Assembly (NCBI RefSeq): GCF_003967555.1
Contig: NZ_BIFS01000001.1
Location: 2,852,001-2,916,000, forward strand
From: Dictyobacter kobayashii
GTDB lineage: Bacteria > Chloroflexota > Ktedonobacteria > Ktedonobacterales > Ktedonobacteraceae
Direction of reading: 5' to 3'
Length of the DNA stretch: 64,000 nt
Shown here: piece after piece, positions 9,501 to 17,546 of the stretch
Numbering within the stretch: position 1 is the first letter of the stretch
Layout: the number at the start of each line of letters is the position of its first letter
Translations under genes and position numbers: made by a program
Notes under the pieces: generated by a model
What the model was told of the DNA's origin: nothing
Databases searched by the model: none
What the model saw: the letters and a program-made list of their open reading frames with translations, nothing else

Positions 9501-10310
9501 TGTAGAAATATAATGATGAGTATGCGCATCCTCTAATATAATAGTATGTGGACCCCCACCCCAATCTGACCCAATAATTACGGTATCGTTGACTATACCA
9601 TTAGTGTCAGAATTAAGAATAGAAAGGTTATTGGTGTCATAAACAGGAATGGCGGCATCGCGAAAAAGTCCAATCTGAGTTAGAGGGGACAGTCCACTAC
9701 CAGAAATAGATAGGATAGCGCCGGCCTCAGCAATAGCGGGGGCCACCTGCAGCATTGGACCAGAGGGATGGTTGCTTGCGGATGAATTATGTTTAAATGC
9801 CTCTACCATACCAAGCGTTCCACTACCAACCACAAGCACGATCAGCACCAGGCAAATCCAAAAGATAGACCTGGGTCTGAATAGTGTGCGTGGAAGTGCA
9901 AACCAGCTATAAGGAAGGTGGCGCAATACAGGTAAGGATTGTGGTGGCAAAGGTGGGCGCGGAGGATATACCGCCATAGGACGGCTTGGCGTTTCCACCA
10001 CTTTTTGCCACGTCAAATGGCGTTTAGGTGCCTCATCAGCATCACGGGTCGAGGTGGCTACCGAAACAGTCGAACGGTAAGTGCGAGAGCGTTTTTCAGT
10101 GGGATCCGGCGTATCTACAAGCTCAGCGGATGCGTTGGCGTGGGCAGCACGTAACACAGGCGTAGTGCCAGGTCGCACAACAACCTCGGTAATATCGTGA
10201 GCATCGGCAACCTCTGTGGCGGAGAAAAAAGCCTCACCACAAAGAGCACAATACGCAGATGTTTTATCAGGCAACGGTGTATCGCAATGTGGACAATGGG
10301 TTTTATTCAA
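6585..10310 (-). CDS. Zinc-ribbon, single-TM surface protein with eight BACON-like repeats
   Basis: A 1241-aa membrane-anchored protein of unknown function. It opens with a zinc ribbon (CPHC...CALCG, residues 6-24), then a low-complexity cytoplasmic stretch, one membrane helix at about 149-171 (WICLVLIVLVVGSG), an IPT/TIG-like segment (about 185-275), and eight consecutive beta-sandwich repeats of 85-110 aa. Each repeat carries the BACON pattern of a hydrophobic strand, SNSG or SNPG, W-x-A, W-L-x-L/V and a PGTY-type turn. The tail is Pro/Thr/Val-rich. The topology implies a cytoplasmic zinc ribbon and an extracellular adhesive or carbohydrate-binding stalk. It is divergent from the kinase at 10607. 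Confidence 0.8.
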   Translation of the reverse strand: MNKTHCPHCDTPLPDKTSAYCALCGEAFFSATEVADAHDITEVVVRPGTTPVLRAAHANASAELVDTPDPTEKRSRTYRSTVSVATSTRDADEAPKRHLTWQKVVETPSRPMAVYPPRPPLPPQSLPVLRHLPYSWFALPRTLFRPRSIFWICLVLIVLVVGSGTLGMVEAFKHNSSASNHPSGPMLQVAPAIAEAGAILSISGSGLSPLTQIGLFRDAAIPVYDTNNLSILNSDTNGIVNDTVIIGSDWGGGPHTIILEDAHTHHYISTPIQVIGDIGPLRPAHLHISENQLDFGAGDQATNTLKKISLSNSGAGQIAWQATTTQPWLMLSPQSGILSANAPPTDVMVAVNRADLQAGDYAAQVNFSSSAGDSRLPIKMQVLPLQAGHEPVLQLTPAVLSFTGADGGSNPDPQVITVSNPGALPLSWKATTDASWLSVSANNTVVDPTGSSTAQVKVNTSSLLPGTYSAHVTFASTGKASVLHSPQSVYVSVTITPNCSLQISPGMLDMTTIYQQSTNISKSITLNQTQSCSEPVSWSAQSNTPWLSVSQAHGVTPAAPVVVANTSSLNPGSYTGSITFTSGHGTQVLLVSLSVNKPDRPALNLGLSTLSFSASAQGSSPPAQMLSLKNSGGAPLSWSASAISLAGGAWLSLNQSSGQLNAHQSTILSVRAALLNTLTPNTYTGLIRVFARDAAGNLLSQNPQVIPVNLVVSPACSLQVSSQPLTFYGLAGQANTSGANAVKSANVVSMTTSSSCKSSLNWSAGVSTTDGGNWLHATPRNGSLAPNKSATTQVSVTLAGLKAGPYSGQLTLTATDSSKKVVSTQSIDVYLTVQPPCTLQAPSLSSLDFSALGSAEPAAQSFTIGVVGTCSSGAVKIIPTGVTASSPSWLTVSPANAVLKSGQSATFTVTPHTAGLAKGSQYSGSISLVALDNGIAIVGSSQSLPVSLSLAGTPKLVAGPGSLNLSVSPGKATQLITINNAGDAPLDWTASLQMGAASYFSLSTSGGKQLAAGSTTNVNLIMDTTTAPPGTYVPNVVINATNSLTGGNVGTVTIPVTVVVVVPPAMSVDTTNLSFSTVAGSNPADQSVTISNSGGGTLNWTASAPDQPWLTLGSTSGLANASTTSTLVFKVNVSGLAGQPQPYTASTTLTPSVGAPITITVNLAVAAVTPTADPTQPATPPPQAQVTPTAQVKITPTPVSSPVAGTTSTAVTQVPVVATTHPVASPTVKGTATPHSKPVSK

Positions 10311-10606
10311 AGATTGCTGCCCCCTTAACTCACGCTAAAAGGCATACGCCCCTATACATGAAGTGTACGGAAGAAGATGAATACTGTCAACTCTACTTTA
10401 GCATAAAAATCTTTGATCATCAGTATAACGATACATATGGATTAAAATTGCGCATCAACTTTCTGGAAGGCAAATATTCTGAGCTTATAGGGGACGATAG
10501 CCCTTACGTACTGGACACAACCGGAAAGGACTACTCCATTGCTATATATTCGTTTTTAGACTAGGATGAGACGACAACTACGCGCACACGTGCCGAAGGA
10601 GATAAT

Positions 10607-13298
10607 ATGGAAGACCGCATTGGCCGGCAATTAGGAAATTATAAAATACTGCGCCTGGTAGGACAGGGCGGCTTTGCCGATGTCTATCTAGGGGAACATA
10701 TTCATCTACGCACACAAGCAGCTATTAAAGTTCTCCAGGTACGCCTGGGAGAAAATAACATACAAGACTTCCTCAACGAGGCACGCACCATTGCCCATCT
10801 GGTCCATCCTTACATCATCCGTGTCCTGGATTTCGGCGTTCAGGATAATACCCCATTTCTGGTCATGGACTATGCGCCACATGGGACGTTTCGTCAACGC
10901 TTTCTCCAGGGCAAACCATTACCGGCGGCTCCCCTGGTCCCATATATGAAACAGACCGCGGCAGCACTACAATATGGGCACGATAAAAAGCTCATCCACC
11001 GGGATGTCAAACCTGAAAATATGCTTCTCGGGCATAATGATGAGGTATTATTAGGAGATTTCGGCCTGGCCTTGATATCCTATAACTCAACTTCGCGCTC
11101 ACCAACAGAGACAGCCGGAACCGCCGCTTATATGTCGCCAGAGCAGTTACAAGGTAAACCTCGTCCAGCCAGTGACCAATATGCACTTGGCATGATTGCA
11201 TATGAGTGGTTAACTGGCAGTTGCCCTTTCCAGGGTTCGTTTTTTGAAATCGCCAGTCAACAGGTGCTCACTCCCCCACCACCAATTCGGGATAAAGCAC
11301 CCCAGACACCACTTGAGATCGAAAAAGTTGTGCTCCGCGCACTTGAAAAGGATCCACAAAAGCGTTTTCCCAATGTGCGTGAGTTTTCACTGGCCCTTGA
11401 AGATGCTTGTCTGGCAAGCAAGCAATTTTCATTTGATCTCGTACCGCAGCCAGCCAGTAATGAGAGCGTCTCTGATGATACATCGATACATGCAAGATCA
11501 AGGCACACAGAGGCCAGTGGAGAAACCAGCTCAGGGACATGCAGAAACAGGAATCCAGCATCAAACCGGACTAGGGCAGGCTCCGGCAGCTATATCGCAA
11601 CCTGAACGGCTGCACCCAACCACTACCTCAACATCTTTCGCTAATATGCCACCCCTTACAAGCACTAAGCATAGCGAAAGGCTCGCCAACACACCTTCAG
11701 ACATGCGATCACAGGCGTCAATGCCCGTCTCGCAAATGAATCTGCCTTCTTATCCAGGGCAAGGTCAGCCAGGTCAGGTTTCCCAGCAGAACATGCCTAT
11801 CTTCCCCACTGAACAACAATCAGCACGCCTATCGACTCCTGGTCAGGCCGCGCAACAAAACAAATATTTCTTTCCAGACGAGCAATCAGCGCGCCAGTTA
11901 CCACAGGGGGCGCGCTCTCAAAACAATTTACCTTTATTTCCGATCGAGCGCTCACCGCGAGGCCAGCTGCCACAAGCGTCAGTTTCAGCCTATCCAGGGC
12001 AGGCCTCACCACGTACCCATCAAGATAATCAGTTTTCGCAAGGCAACCTCCCCTCGTTCACCGCGGGGCAACCCACGCCAACCAATATGACGCCAGCATC
12101 TCTGCCTAAACTACCAACTGGCGCACGTCCCATTTCCCAGGGAAGTCCTGTATTACAGGCAGCCATGCAACAGGCATCGGTTGACAACGCCAATGCCGCT
12201 GAAAAAAAACAGGAATCAAGTAACCAGGCCAGCAATACAAGTTTTGCAGGGGCAGCCACGCCACCTATCACGCGCACATCATTGGAGCAACCAGCACGGA
12301 TAAGCCAACCACTGAATACGCTCAATTCTTTAAAGACCGCTAATCTCCGAAACCAGGAGATAGAGGCAAAGTTTGCATTTAATGTAGAAAAAAAGAGCGA
12401 GCAGCCAGCCGGGATAATGAGTCTGCTGCGCCCCAGAACTATTCTGGTGCTTGCGGTCGTCCTCGTCATCATCATTGCCAGCACGATTGGCATCGCCGTA
12501 CTTGCCAACAATAACACAGCCCAGCAGGTGGCTCTGGAACAGACCAATGCTACTGCTACCAGTGTCTCATCTCAGGCTACGGCAACCACCACCATAGCGA
12601 GAGAGAATGCGCGCGCTACCCAGACCGCGCAGGTAAAAGCTGAGAGAGCTGATCCCTATGTTACAGACAATACCAGTACATTGATATTAGATGATCCTCT
12701 CACTGACAATCGCAATGGTTGGCAAGAGGGAGCGGATTCTACCAACATCACAGCCGGCCAATGCACTTTCAAAGGTCAAAGCTATACAGTAAATGCACCC
12801 GCGCTTGAACCGACGGTCTGTTTTCAGAATAAACAGACCTACAGTAATTTTGCCTACCAGGTCGATATGACTATTACTAATATCGGGCAAAGTTTTAGTG
12901 GAGCAGGTATTGTTTTCCGGGGCAATAACGACACCAAAGGATATTACTTCTTTGAAATCTACGGCAGTGGCAACTACAGCTTGCAAAAATGTATAGGAGG
13001 GGTTGGCTGTGCCAATCCAATGGACGGCTACAAACTCGGGAAGCCTCCCCTGACCACATTCAAGCAGGGGCTCAATATGACAAACACATTAGCCGTGGTC
13101 GCCGATGGCAACTCGATCACGCTGTATGTCAATAAAGAAAAAGTCAGTACCGTCACAGACCAGATCGGTACTCCATACGATACTGGTGATATTGGTGTCA
13201 TGGCTACGGGTGGCAACGATACGGGGATAGATGCTACCACAAACACACCTACCAGCGTCATCTTCAGCCATGCGAAAGTGTGGAATCTGCAAAAATAA
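10607..13298 (+). CDS. Transmembrane Ser/Thr protein kinase, interrupted by a frame change near 11475-11495
   Basis: A eukaryote-type kinase: glycine loop GQGGFADVYLG (residues 18-28), catalytic Lys in AAIKVL, HRDVKPEN, DFGLA and SPEQL. The kinase frame ends at 11605 in an R/S-rich tail that does not look native. From about 11490 a second frame runs to 13298 and encodes a Q/P-rich linker, a membrane helix (TILVLAVVLVIIIASTIGIA), a short A/T-rich stalk and a LamG-like sandwich (DDPLTDNRNGWQEG ... SGAGIVFRG ... YYFFEIYG ... LYVNKEKV). This is the usual kinase-linker-TM-extracellular sensor layout, so I treat both as one gene. The change needs one extra or two missing bases, unlike the other breaks in this window. 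GAAGGAG precedes the ATG. Confidence 0.82.
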
Positions 13299-13347
13299 GT
13301 GATATGGTCCGCATCCTCTCTAAAGAGATGCGGACCATATCACTTAT
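13295..13347. terminator. Bidirectional hairpin between kinase and hydrolase genes
   Basis: A perfect 21-bp inverted repeat (13295-13315 and 13327-13347) with an 11-nt centre. It begins at the last codons of the kinase gene and ends 11 bp before the stop of the convergent hydrolase gene. Its position between convergent genes suggests it terminates both transcripts. Confidence 0.75.
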
Positions 13348-13357
13348 AGTGTCAGAT

Positions 13358-14023
13358 TTAAGAATAGATGGTGTTGAGCCAGAGGCGAGCTTCACGAACA
13401 TCTTCATGGCTGATGCCATGACCACCATTAATCCAATGGGTGGCAACGCTGGCCCCGGATTGCTTAAGCAGCTGTATCAATTGCTCGGTCTGAGCAGTTG
13501 GCACTATCGGGTCCATGCGTCCAGCACTTACGAAGACCGAGGCTGCGGAGAGATCCGCCAATTGATCCGGTATAAACGGCACCATCGGGCGCAATAGGAT
13601 CGCCCCACGCAGTATGCCTGGTTTCGATAAGAGCAGGCTGGCGGCAATATTAGCACCATTTGAATAGCCAACCGCAACCACATTAGACGCATCAAAATGA
13701 TAGGTCTCCGCAGCGGCACTTACAAAGTCGGCTAACTCCTGGGTCCGTTTATGCAGATCTGCGACGTCGAAAACTCCTTCAGCCAGGCGACGGAAGAAAC
13801 GTGGCATGCCATTTTCTGATACGTTCCCACGTGGACTCAGCAAAGCCGCTCCAGGAAACAGCATACCTCCCAGACTCAACAAATCGTCCTCGTTCCCACC
13901 GGTACCATGCAATAATAACAGGGTCGGGGCCTGCTTTTGAGAGCCTTCCTGAGCCTCAGCCGGAATAAAACGATGTACGAACTGAGTCAAAGATCGTGAT
14001 GTAACAGGTTCATTTGTGGACAT
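13358..14023 (-). CDS. Alpha/beta hydrolase, carboxylesterase/MhqD-like
   Basis: A 221-aa cytosolic serine hydrolase of the phospholipase/carboxylesterase type. It has LLLLHGTGGNEDDLL (oxyanion region), the nucleophile elbow GYSNGAN, the acid in AGRMDPIVP and the catalytic His in NGGHGIS. Bacillus MhqD, from the quinone-stress regulon, has this architecture. The gene starts 6 bp after the end of an MhqO-like ring-cleaving dioxygenase gene on the same strand, the same pairing of activities seen in the MhqR regulon, so an operon for detoxifying aromatics or quinones is likely. Confidence 0.82.
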   Translation of the reverse strand: MSTNEPVTSRSLTQFVHRFIPAEAQEGSQKQAPTLLLLHGTGGNEDDLLSLGGMLFPGAALLSPRGNVSENGMPRFFRRLAEGVFDVADLHKRTQELADFVSAAAETYHFDASNVVAVGYSNGANIAASLLLSKPGILRGAILLRPMVPFIPDQLADLSAASVFVSAGRMDPIVPTAQTEQLIQLLKQSGASVATHWINGGHGISHEDVREARLWLNTIYS

Positions 14024-14029
14024 TATTAT

Positions 14030-14987
14030 CTACCTACTCTGCTCATTAGTTGGAAGTGTAATGGCTGGTAGTGCTTGCTCCAGCTCAGCCCGCCGTGGCT
14101 CCAACCATTCTGGCAACTTCAAATGGGTACCCAACTCGGCCGGGCCTCATCAACAGGGAAACCTGGCTGATCGGTAGCTATCTCAAACAACACACCCCTG
14201 GCTCGCGGAAGTAGATCGAATGGAAGTAATTGCGATCTAGAATCGGGGTTACGTTTAAACCAGCCTCAGTAATTTTCTGCCGCCAGGCCACCTGATACTC
14301 ATCGGTCGCTGTGCGCCAGGCCACGTGGTGTACCGAACCAACCGCCTCCGCTCCACGGCGCTCATTGGGCACTGCCAGCACATCCACCAGGGTCGCCATA
14401 CCAGAATCGCCCACCGCATAACGTCGGCGATTGCCCAACTGCGCCACCTCATGAAAGCCCAGAACCTGGGTCAGAACGGTAGAAGTTGCCTCAGCATACG
14501 CTACCGAGAGGGTCACGCTATGGAAACCACGTGTCGCATACTCGGCCGGAACCGGACCTTCTGTCCAGGCAGAACCATGATCCGCTCCACGATGGGCGAC
14601 TAACTCCAACTGCAATCCATCAGGATCACTGAAGCGCAACACCTGATCATCAAAGCGAGGAGTGGGACCCTCAACCGTCACCCCATTACGGGATAGGCGA
14701 TCCTGCCAGTAGGTCAGCGCAGACTCAGGGATAGAGAAAGAGATTGCTGACACCTGCCCTGCTCCTCGACGTCCTTTGGGATAACCCGGCCACGAAAAGA
14801 AGGTTAAAATCGTACCAGGACGACCAAGATCATCGCCATAATAAAAATGGTAAGTATCCGGCGCATCAAAGTTAACCGTCTTTTTGACAAAACGTAGACC
14901 CAGCAAGCCCGCATAAAAATCGACGTTGCGCTGCGGCTCATCTGTGATAGCCGTCACATGGTGAATACCCAAAACATGGTTTTCCAT
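14030..14987 (-). CDS. Glyoxalase-fold ring-cleaving dioxygenase, MhqO-like, with two frame breaks
   Basis: A vicinal-oxygen-chelate (glyoxalase-type) dioxygenase. The first 269 residues read cleanly: [10 protein letters not shown] with the first metal His, a first glyoxalase module to about residue 130, then a second with SVHHVAWRT. The frame then stops early at 14178. Adding one base in the C run at 14195-14198 restores [16 protein letters not shown] (metal Glu). Adding one more in the G run near 14142-14144 restores the rest to the stop at 14030, giving about 319 aa, the usual MhqO length. The ribosome site AGGAGA precedes the ATG. Either two sequencing errors or a recent pseudogene; errors are favoured. 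Confidence 0.8.
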
Positions 14988-15042
14988 ATCACTTCTCCTA
15001 TGGAGCGATGCTCCACACTGCTTGCAACAAATTCTATCTTCG

Positions 15043-15061
15043 AACTATCTCAATAATAGTT
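15043..15061. promoter_or_regulatory. Candidate operator upstream of the mhqO-like gene
   Basis: An inverted repeat AACTAT-N7-ATAGTT lies about 55 bp upstream of the mhqO-like start, in AT-rich DNA suited to a promoter. A MarR/MhqR-type repressor site is possible; no regulator gene is adjacent. A second small hairpin (TGGAGC-GAT-GCTCCA, 15001-15015) lies next to the ribosome site. Confidence 0.3.
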
Positions 15062-15128
15062 ACTTTTATTTTGTTAGTTAATAATTTAACATATGTACTG
15101 GATTTTGTCAAGCTACTCAGATCAGGCC

Positions 15129-15302
15129 CAGGGCTTTTACTGCTCGCCCAGAGAGCGCAGGGAGATCACAAGCAAGCGATACGATGTCCATTCTTTCCTG
15201 TGAGGAGTGTGTTTGGTGGACGGCTGCGGCCGTCCACCAAACACACTCCTCACTCCCAACCCGGCGCCGCAGGCGCCCAAGAGGAACATGAAAAAGCCCT
15301 GG
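15129..15302. mobile_element. 174-bp MITE, copy A, with 9-bp target duplication
   Basis: A non-coding element bounded by the 10-bp terminal inverted repeats CAGGGCTTTT and AAAAGCCCTG, and flanked on both sides by the direct repeat GATCAGGCC (15120-15128 and 15302-15310, sharing one base with the end). This is the mark of a transposition event. The middle holds a perfect palindrome with 25-bp arms (15200-15224 and 15229-15253) around TGCG. A related copy is at 38988-39162. No transposase is encoded, so it would be mobilised in trans. It lies between divergent genes, 100 bp before the TcmP-like gene. Confidence 0.8.
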
Positions 15303-15402
15303 ATCAGGCCGCAGTTTTTAGCTGAGTTAGCATAATCTACGGCAGGCTTACCTTTGAGTGCAGGCGAAATGATAGCTATCTTTGTGGTAAAATACGCACA
15401 AG

Positions 15403-16680
15403 ATGAACCTATGGATGAACAAAGACGAACACGATCAAATTCCAACAGGCGCAATCGAAAACGGCCAGCTACCCGCAACACGCAGTACACGCCGCCTTAG
15501 CGATCGCGCCATTTTGTCGTTGTTGCGAAACTGGCTTTTAGAGGATTTTGGGGCCGCCTACTGTCGCTCCCTGGGGGCCAGCCGTATCTTTCGCCACTGC
15601 TACTGGGTAGATGCGTTGGGAGGGTATACGCCGAAAAGCCTGCGTGCTCCATTGGAGAGTGCCAGCCCAGCCCCTGCATCCGCCAATGGTAAGAGAAAAC
15701 AAAAAAACGCAGGACCGGCGCTACCGTCGGCGCTACAACCAGGCGCCACGCTGGCGCAAGCGCTGGCACAGGAGAGTCGACCCATCGCTTTGCATACCTT
15801 GCTATTCAGCGCGGGAAGCAGTGTACGCCATACGCGAGATAACAAAAAGACTGATAGCAACAGTAGCTTTTCCAGAGAAAGCAGTATCCTCACTACCAGC
15901 TGGTTGGATGCTGCGGCTAATGTGCTTACAGAGATCGAACAGTCTCCAGCGATCTTTCTACTAGATCCACTGGCAGCGGTCACGTTCAGCTATGATGATC
16001 TGGCTGTCCTATATAAAAGGACCGTGCCGACTGAATTATTCCTCCTGCTAGCCCATAAACAGATAGAGCAGCATTTACAAGCGGCGGCTACAAATACAGC
16101 ACAATCCAGCGCCCTGACCGCACTGCTGCGCAGTGACCGCTGGAAAACCCTTCCAACCACAGGGGAGGCTGCCACGCGAGGCTTTGCCAGATTGCTGATT
16201 ACTTCAATGCGCAGGCACTTTCAATGGTCACCCCAGGCCATTGAACTCCCTATCCAAATTGGGCCGGCCAGCATCGCGCCCATCCCTTACACGCTTCTGT
16301 ATGCCACCAGGCGCTCAGACAGCTTAATGATTATGAACGATGCCCTCTGTCGTTATCGTCGCCACACCTATCAACAAAGCTATCAAGGCGTACTTAGCGA
16401 AGAATGGTTTGCCCAGCAAGAGCAAAAACGCCTGCATGAAGGGATTCAACAACTATACAAACAGATATTGCAGCAAGGGATCACCCTGCGTATCCGTCGC
16501 TGGCCCGACCTGCGCCAGCAACTCATCCTCAGCGAATTCGGACAATTTACCCAGCAAGAATATGATCAATGCATGCAGGAGTTGATAGCACAACAGGAAG
16601 TACGTTGTGCATGGAGACAGACGCCAGTAGAGGGTAGTGAGCGCGTCCCTGGCAATGAAGATACCCTGATCTGGCGCTGA
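15403..16680 (+). CDS. TcmP-like protein (three-Cys-motif partner family, tentative)
   Basis: A 425-aa soluble protein. The N-terminal third has SLLRNWLLEDFGAAYCRSLG and a low-complexity A/S/K insert. The middle contains SPAIFLLDPLAAVTFSYDDLAVLYKR followed by TELFLLLAHKQIEQHL, resembling the TcmP pattern of a LLDP strand and a T-E-L/V-L-L-x-F segment. Later comes YTLLYATRRSDSLMIMNDALCRYR, resembling the family's 'Y-x-L-x-F-A-S ... I-M' segment. The C-terminus is a winged-helix-like Q/R-rich region. TcmP genes usually sit beside a phage-type three-Cys (Gp37/Gp68) gene, which is absent here. No convincing ribosome site; the second ATG at 15412 is equally possible. Confidence 0.5.
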   Translation: MNLWMNKDEHDQIPTGAIENGQLPATRSTRRLSDRAILSLLRNWLLEDFGAAYCRSLGASRIFRHCYWVDALGGYTPKSLRAPLESASPAPASANGKRKQKNAGPALPSALQPGATLAQALAQESRPIALHTLLFSAGSSVRHTRDNKKTDSNSSFSRESSILTTSWLDAAANVLTEIEQSPAIFLLDPLAAVTFSYDDLAVLYKRTVPTELFLLLAHKQIEQHLQAAATNTAQSSALTALLRSDRWKTLPTTGEAATRGFARLLITSMRRHFQWSPQAIELPIQIGPASIAPIPYTLLYATRRSDSLMIMNDALCRYRRHTYQQSYQGVLSEEWFAQQEQKRLHEGIQQLYKQILQQGITLRIRRWPDLRQQLILSEFGQFTQQEYDQCMQELIAQQEVRCAWRQTPVEGSERVPGNEDTLIWR

Positions 16681-16705
16681 TATATCAGATCTCCAAACGA
16701 TGGAG

Positions 16706-17310
16706 TTAGTGATTCAGGGAAAGCTCATAGTTGAGTAATGTCTGCTGGAAGTGCGCAAAATCAGTATACACCTCAGCCTGGATACCTGCCTGCCTGGCCA
16801 CCGCCACATTCAGCGGCGTATCGTCCCAGAATAATACCTCAGCAGGAGCAAGATCCGGCAGGGCCGCCAGGATTTGTTGGAAAAAAGCTACATCCTTTTT
16901 TAAGGTGCCCAGATAGGCTGAGGAAAACATACCATCAAATTCACGCACAAACCCCATCTGTTCCAGAATATAAGCTGTGCGATATTTCTCCTGCTGGGTT
17001 GCAAGGTAACAAGGTACACCTTGCTGGCGTAGCTGCTGGATAAAAGCTACCAGCGGAGCATCTATAACATGTTCACTGGTAAACCAATAATCCAAAAAGG
17101 CGTCCACTGATCGGCTCCAACCCCATTGCTGTAAATATGTAGCGATCTCTATTTTTATATCAGCTGATCCGACCAGGCACGCTAAAAATTTTTCTTGAAA
17201 AAAAGGGGCAGTAACAGTGGGGAGATGCCATAGTCGTGTTCCAGCTGTTTATAAAACGCTTCGCCGTTAGCAAGGACACCATCAATATCCAATAAAAGTG
17301 CGCGGATCAT
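16706..17310 (-). CDS. HAD-family hydrolase, one frame break
   Basis: A phosphatase or dehalogenase-like enzyme of the haloacid dehalogenase superfamily, about 201 aa. The start at 17310 reads MIRALLLDIDGVLANGE, with the catalytic DxDGV motif. The frame is lost in the A7 run at 17198-17204 (plus strand). Adding one base restores FFQEKFLACLVGSADIKIEI and joins it to the longer downstream part, which has CYLATQQ (motif II Thr region), a lysine in GTLKKD (motif III) and VLFWDDTPLNVAVARQAG (motif IV, Asp-Asp). The cap looks helical, as in phosphoglycolate-phosphatase-like members. The substrate is unknown. A 20-bp inverted repeat at 17343-17362 lies upstream. Confidence 0.8.
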
Positions 17311-17342
17311 CCAAACTCCTTATACACGTTTTTAATAAGCTA

Positions 17343-17362
17343 GTATACAATCCTTTGTATAC
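17343..17362. promoter_or_regulatory. Inverted repeat upstream of the HAD gene
   Basis: GTATACAA-N4-TTGTATAC, a perfect 8-bp-arm inverted repeat 33 bp upstream of the HAD start codon. The size and symmetry fit an operator. It abuts the constant head of a palindromic repeat element starting at 17361. Confidence 0.3.
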
Positions 17363-17444
17363 GTGCGCTAACGCGCCCGATCAGTTGTTATGATATATTG
17401 CCGAAAAGGTGCATCGCACCTTTTCGGCAATATATCATAACAAC
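17361..17444 (+). repeat. Head-plus-palindrome element, copy 1
   Basis: Head ACGTGCGCTAACGCGCCCGA (17361-17380), then 3 bp, then a perfect palindrome with 29-bp arms (17384-17412 and 17416-17444) around ATC. The core reads AAAAGGTGC-ATC-GCACCTTTT. A T6 run follows at 17445. It lies between two minus-strand genes, so if it terminates transcription the T run is on the wrong side for them. Confidence 0.8.
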
Positions 17445-17546
17445 TTTTTTGAACACTGAGGGGTATGAAAATATATGAGCAGAGAGGGGAAGAGCAATAC
17501 GAATTAAACACGCTCTCTGCTCAATTTATGCACTACAAAAACTATT

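Noticed and set aside
10259..10564. Open frame of 101 codons on the plus strand between the BACON gene and the kinase
   Set aside because: It overlaps the zinc-ribbon start of the BACON gene on the other strand, has no ribosome site and no recognisable motif. The region is better read as divergent promoters.
14178..14987. MhqO-like gene called a pseudogene
   Set aside because: Two one-base additions in homopolymers restore the exact family length and the metal ligand, and eight or more other genes show the same type of change, so error is more likely than decay.
17384..17444. Long palindromes read as ordinary intrinsic terminators
   Set aside because: Only one copy has a T run, and it is on the wrong strand for its neighbours. 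One copy lies downstream of a complete terminator. All have the constant head, which terminators do not need.
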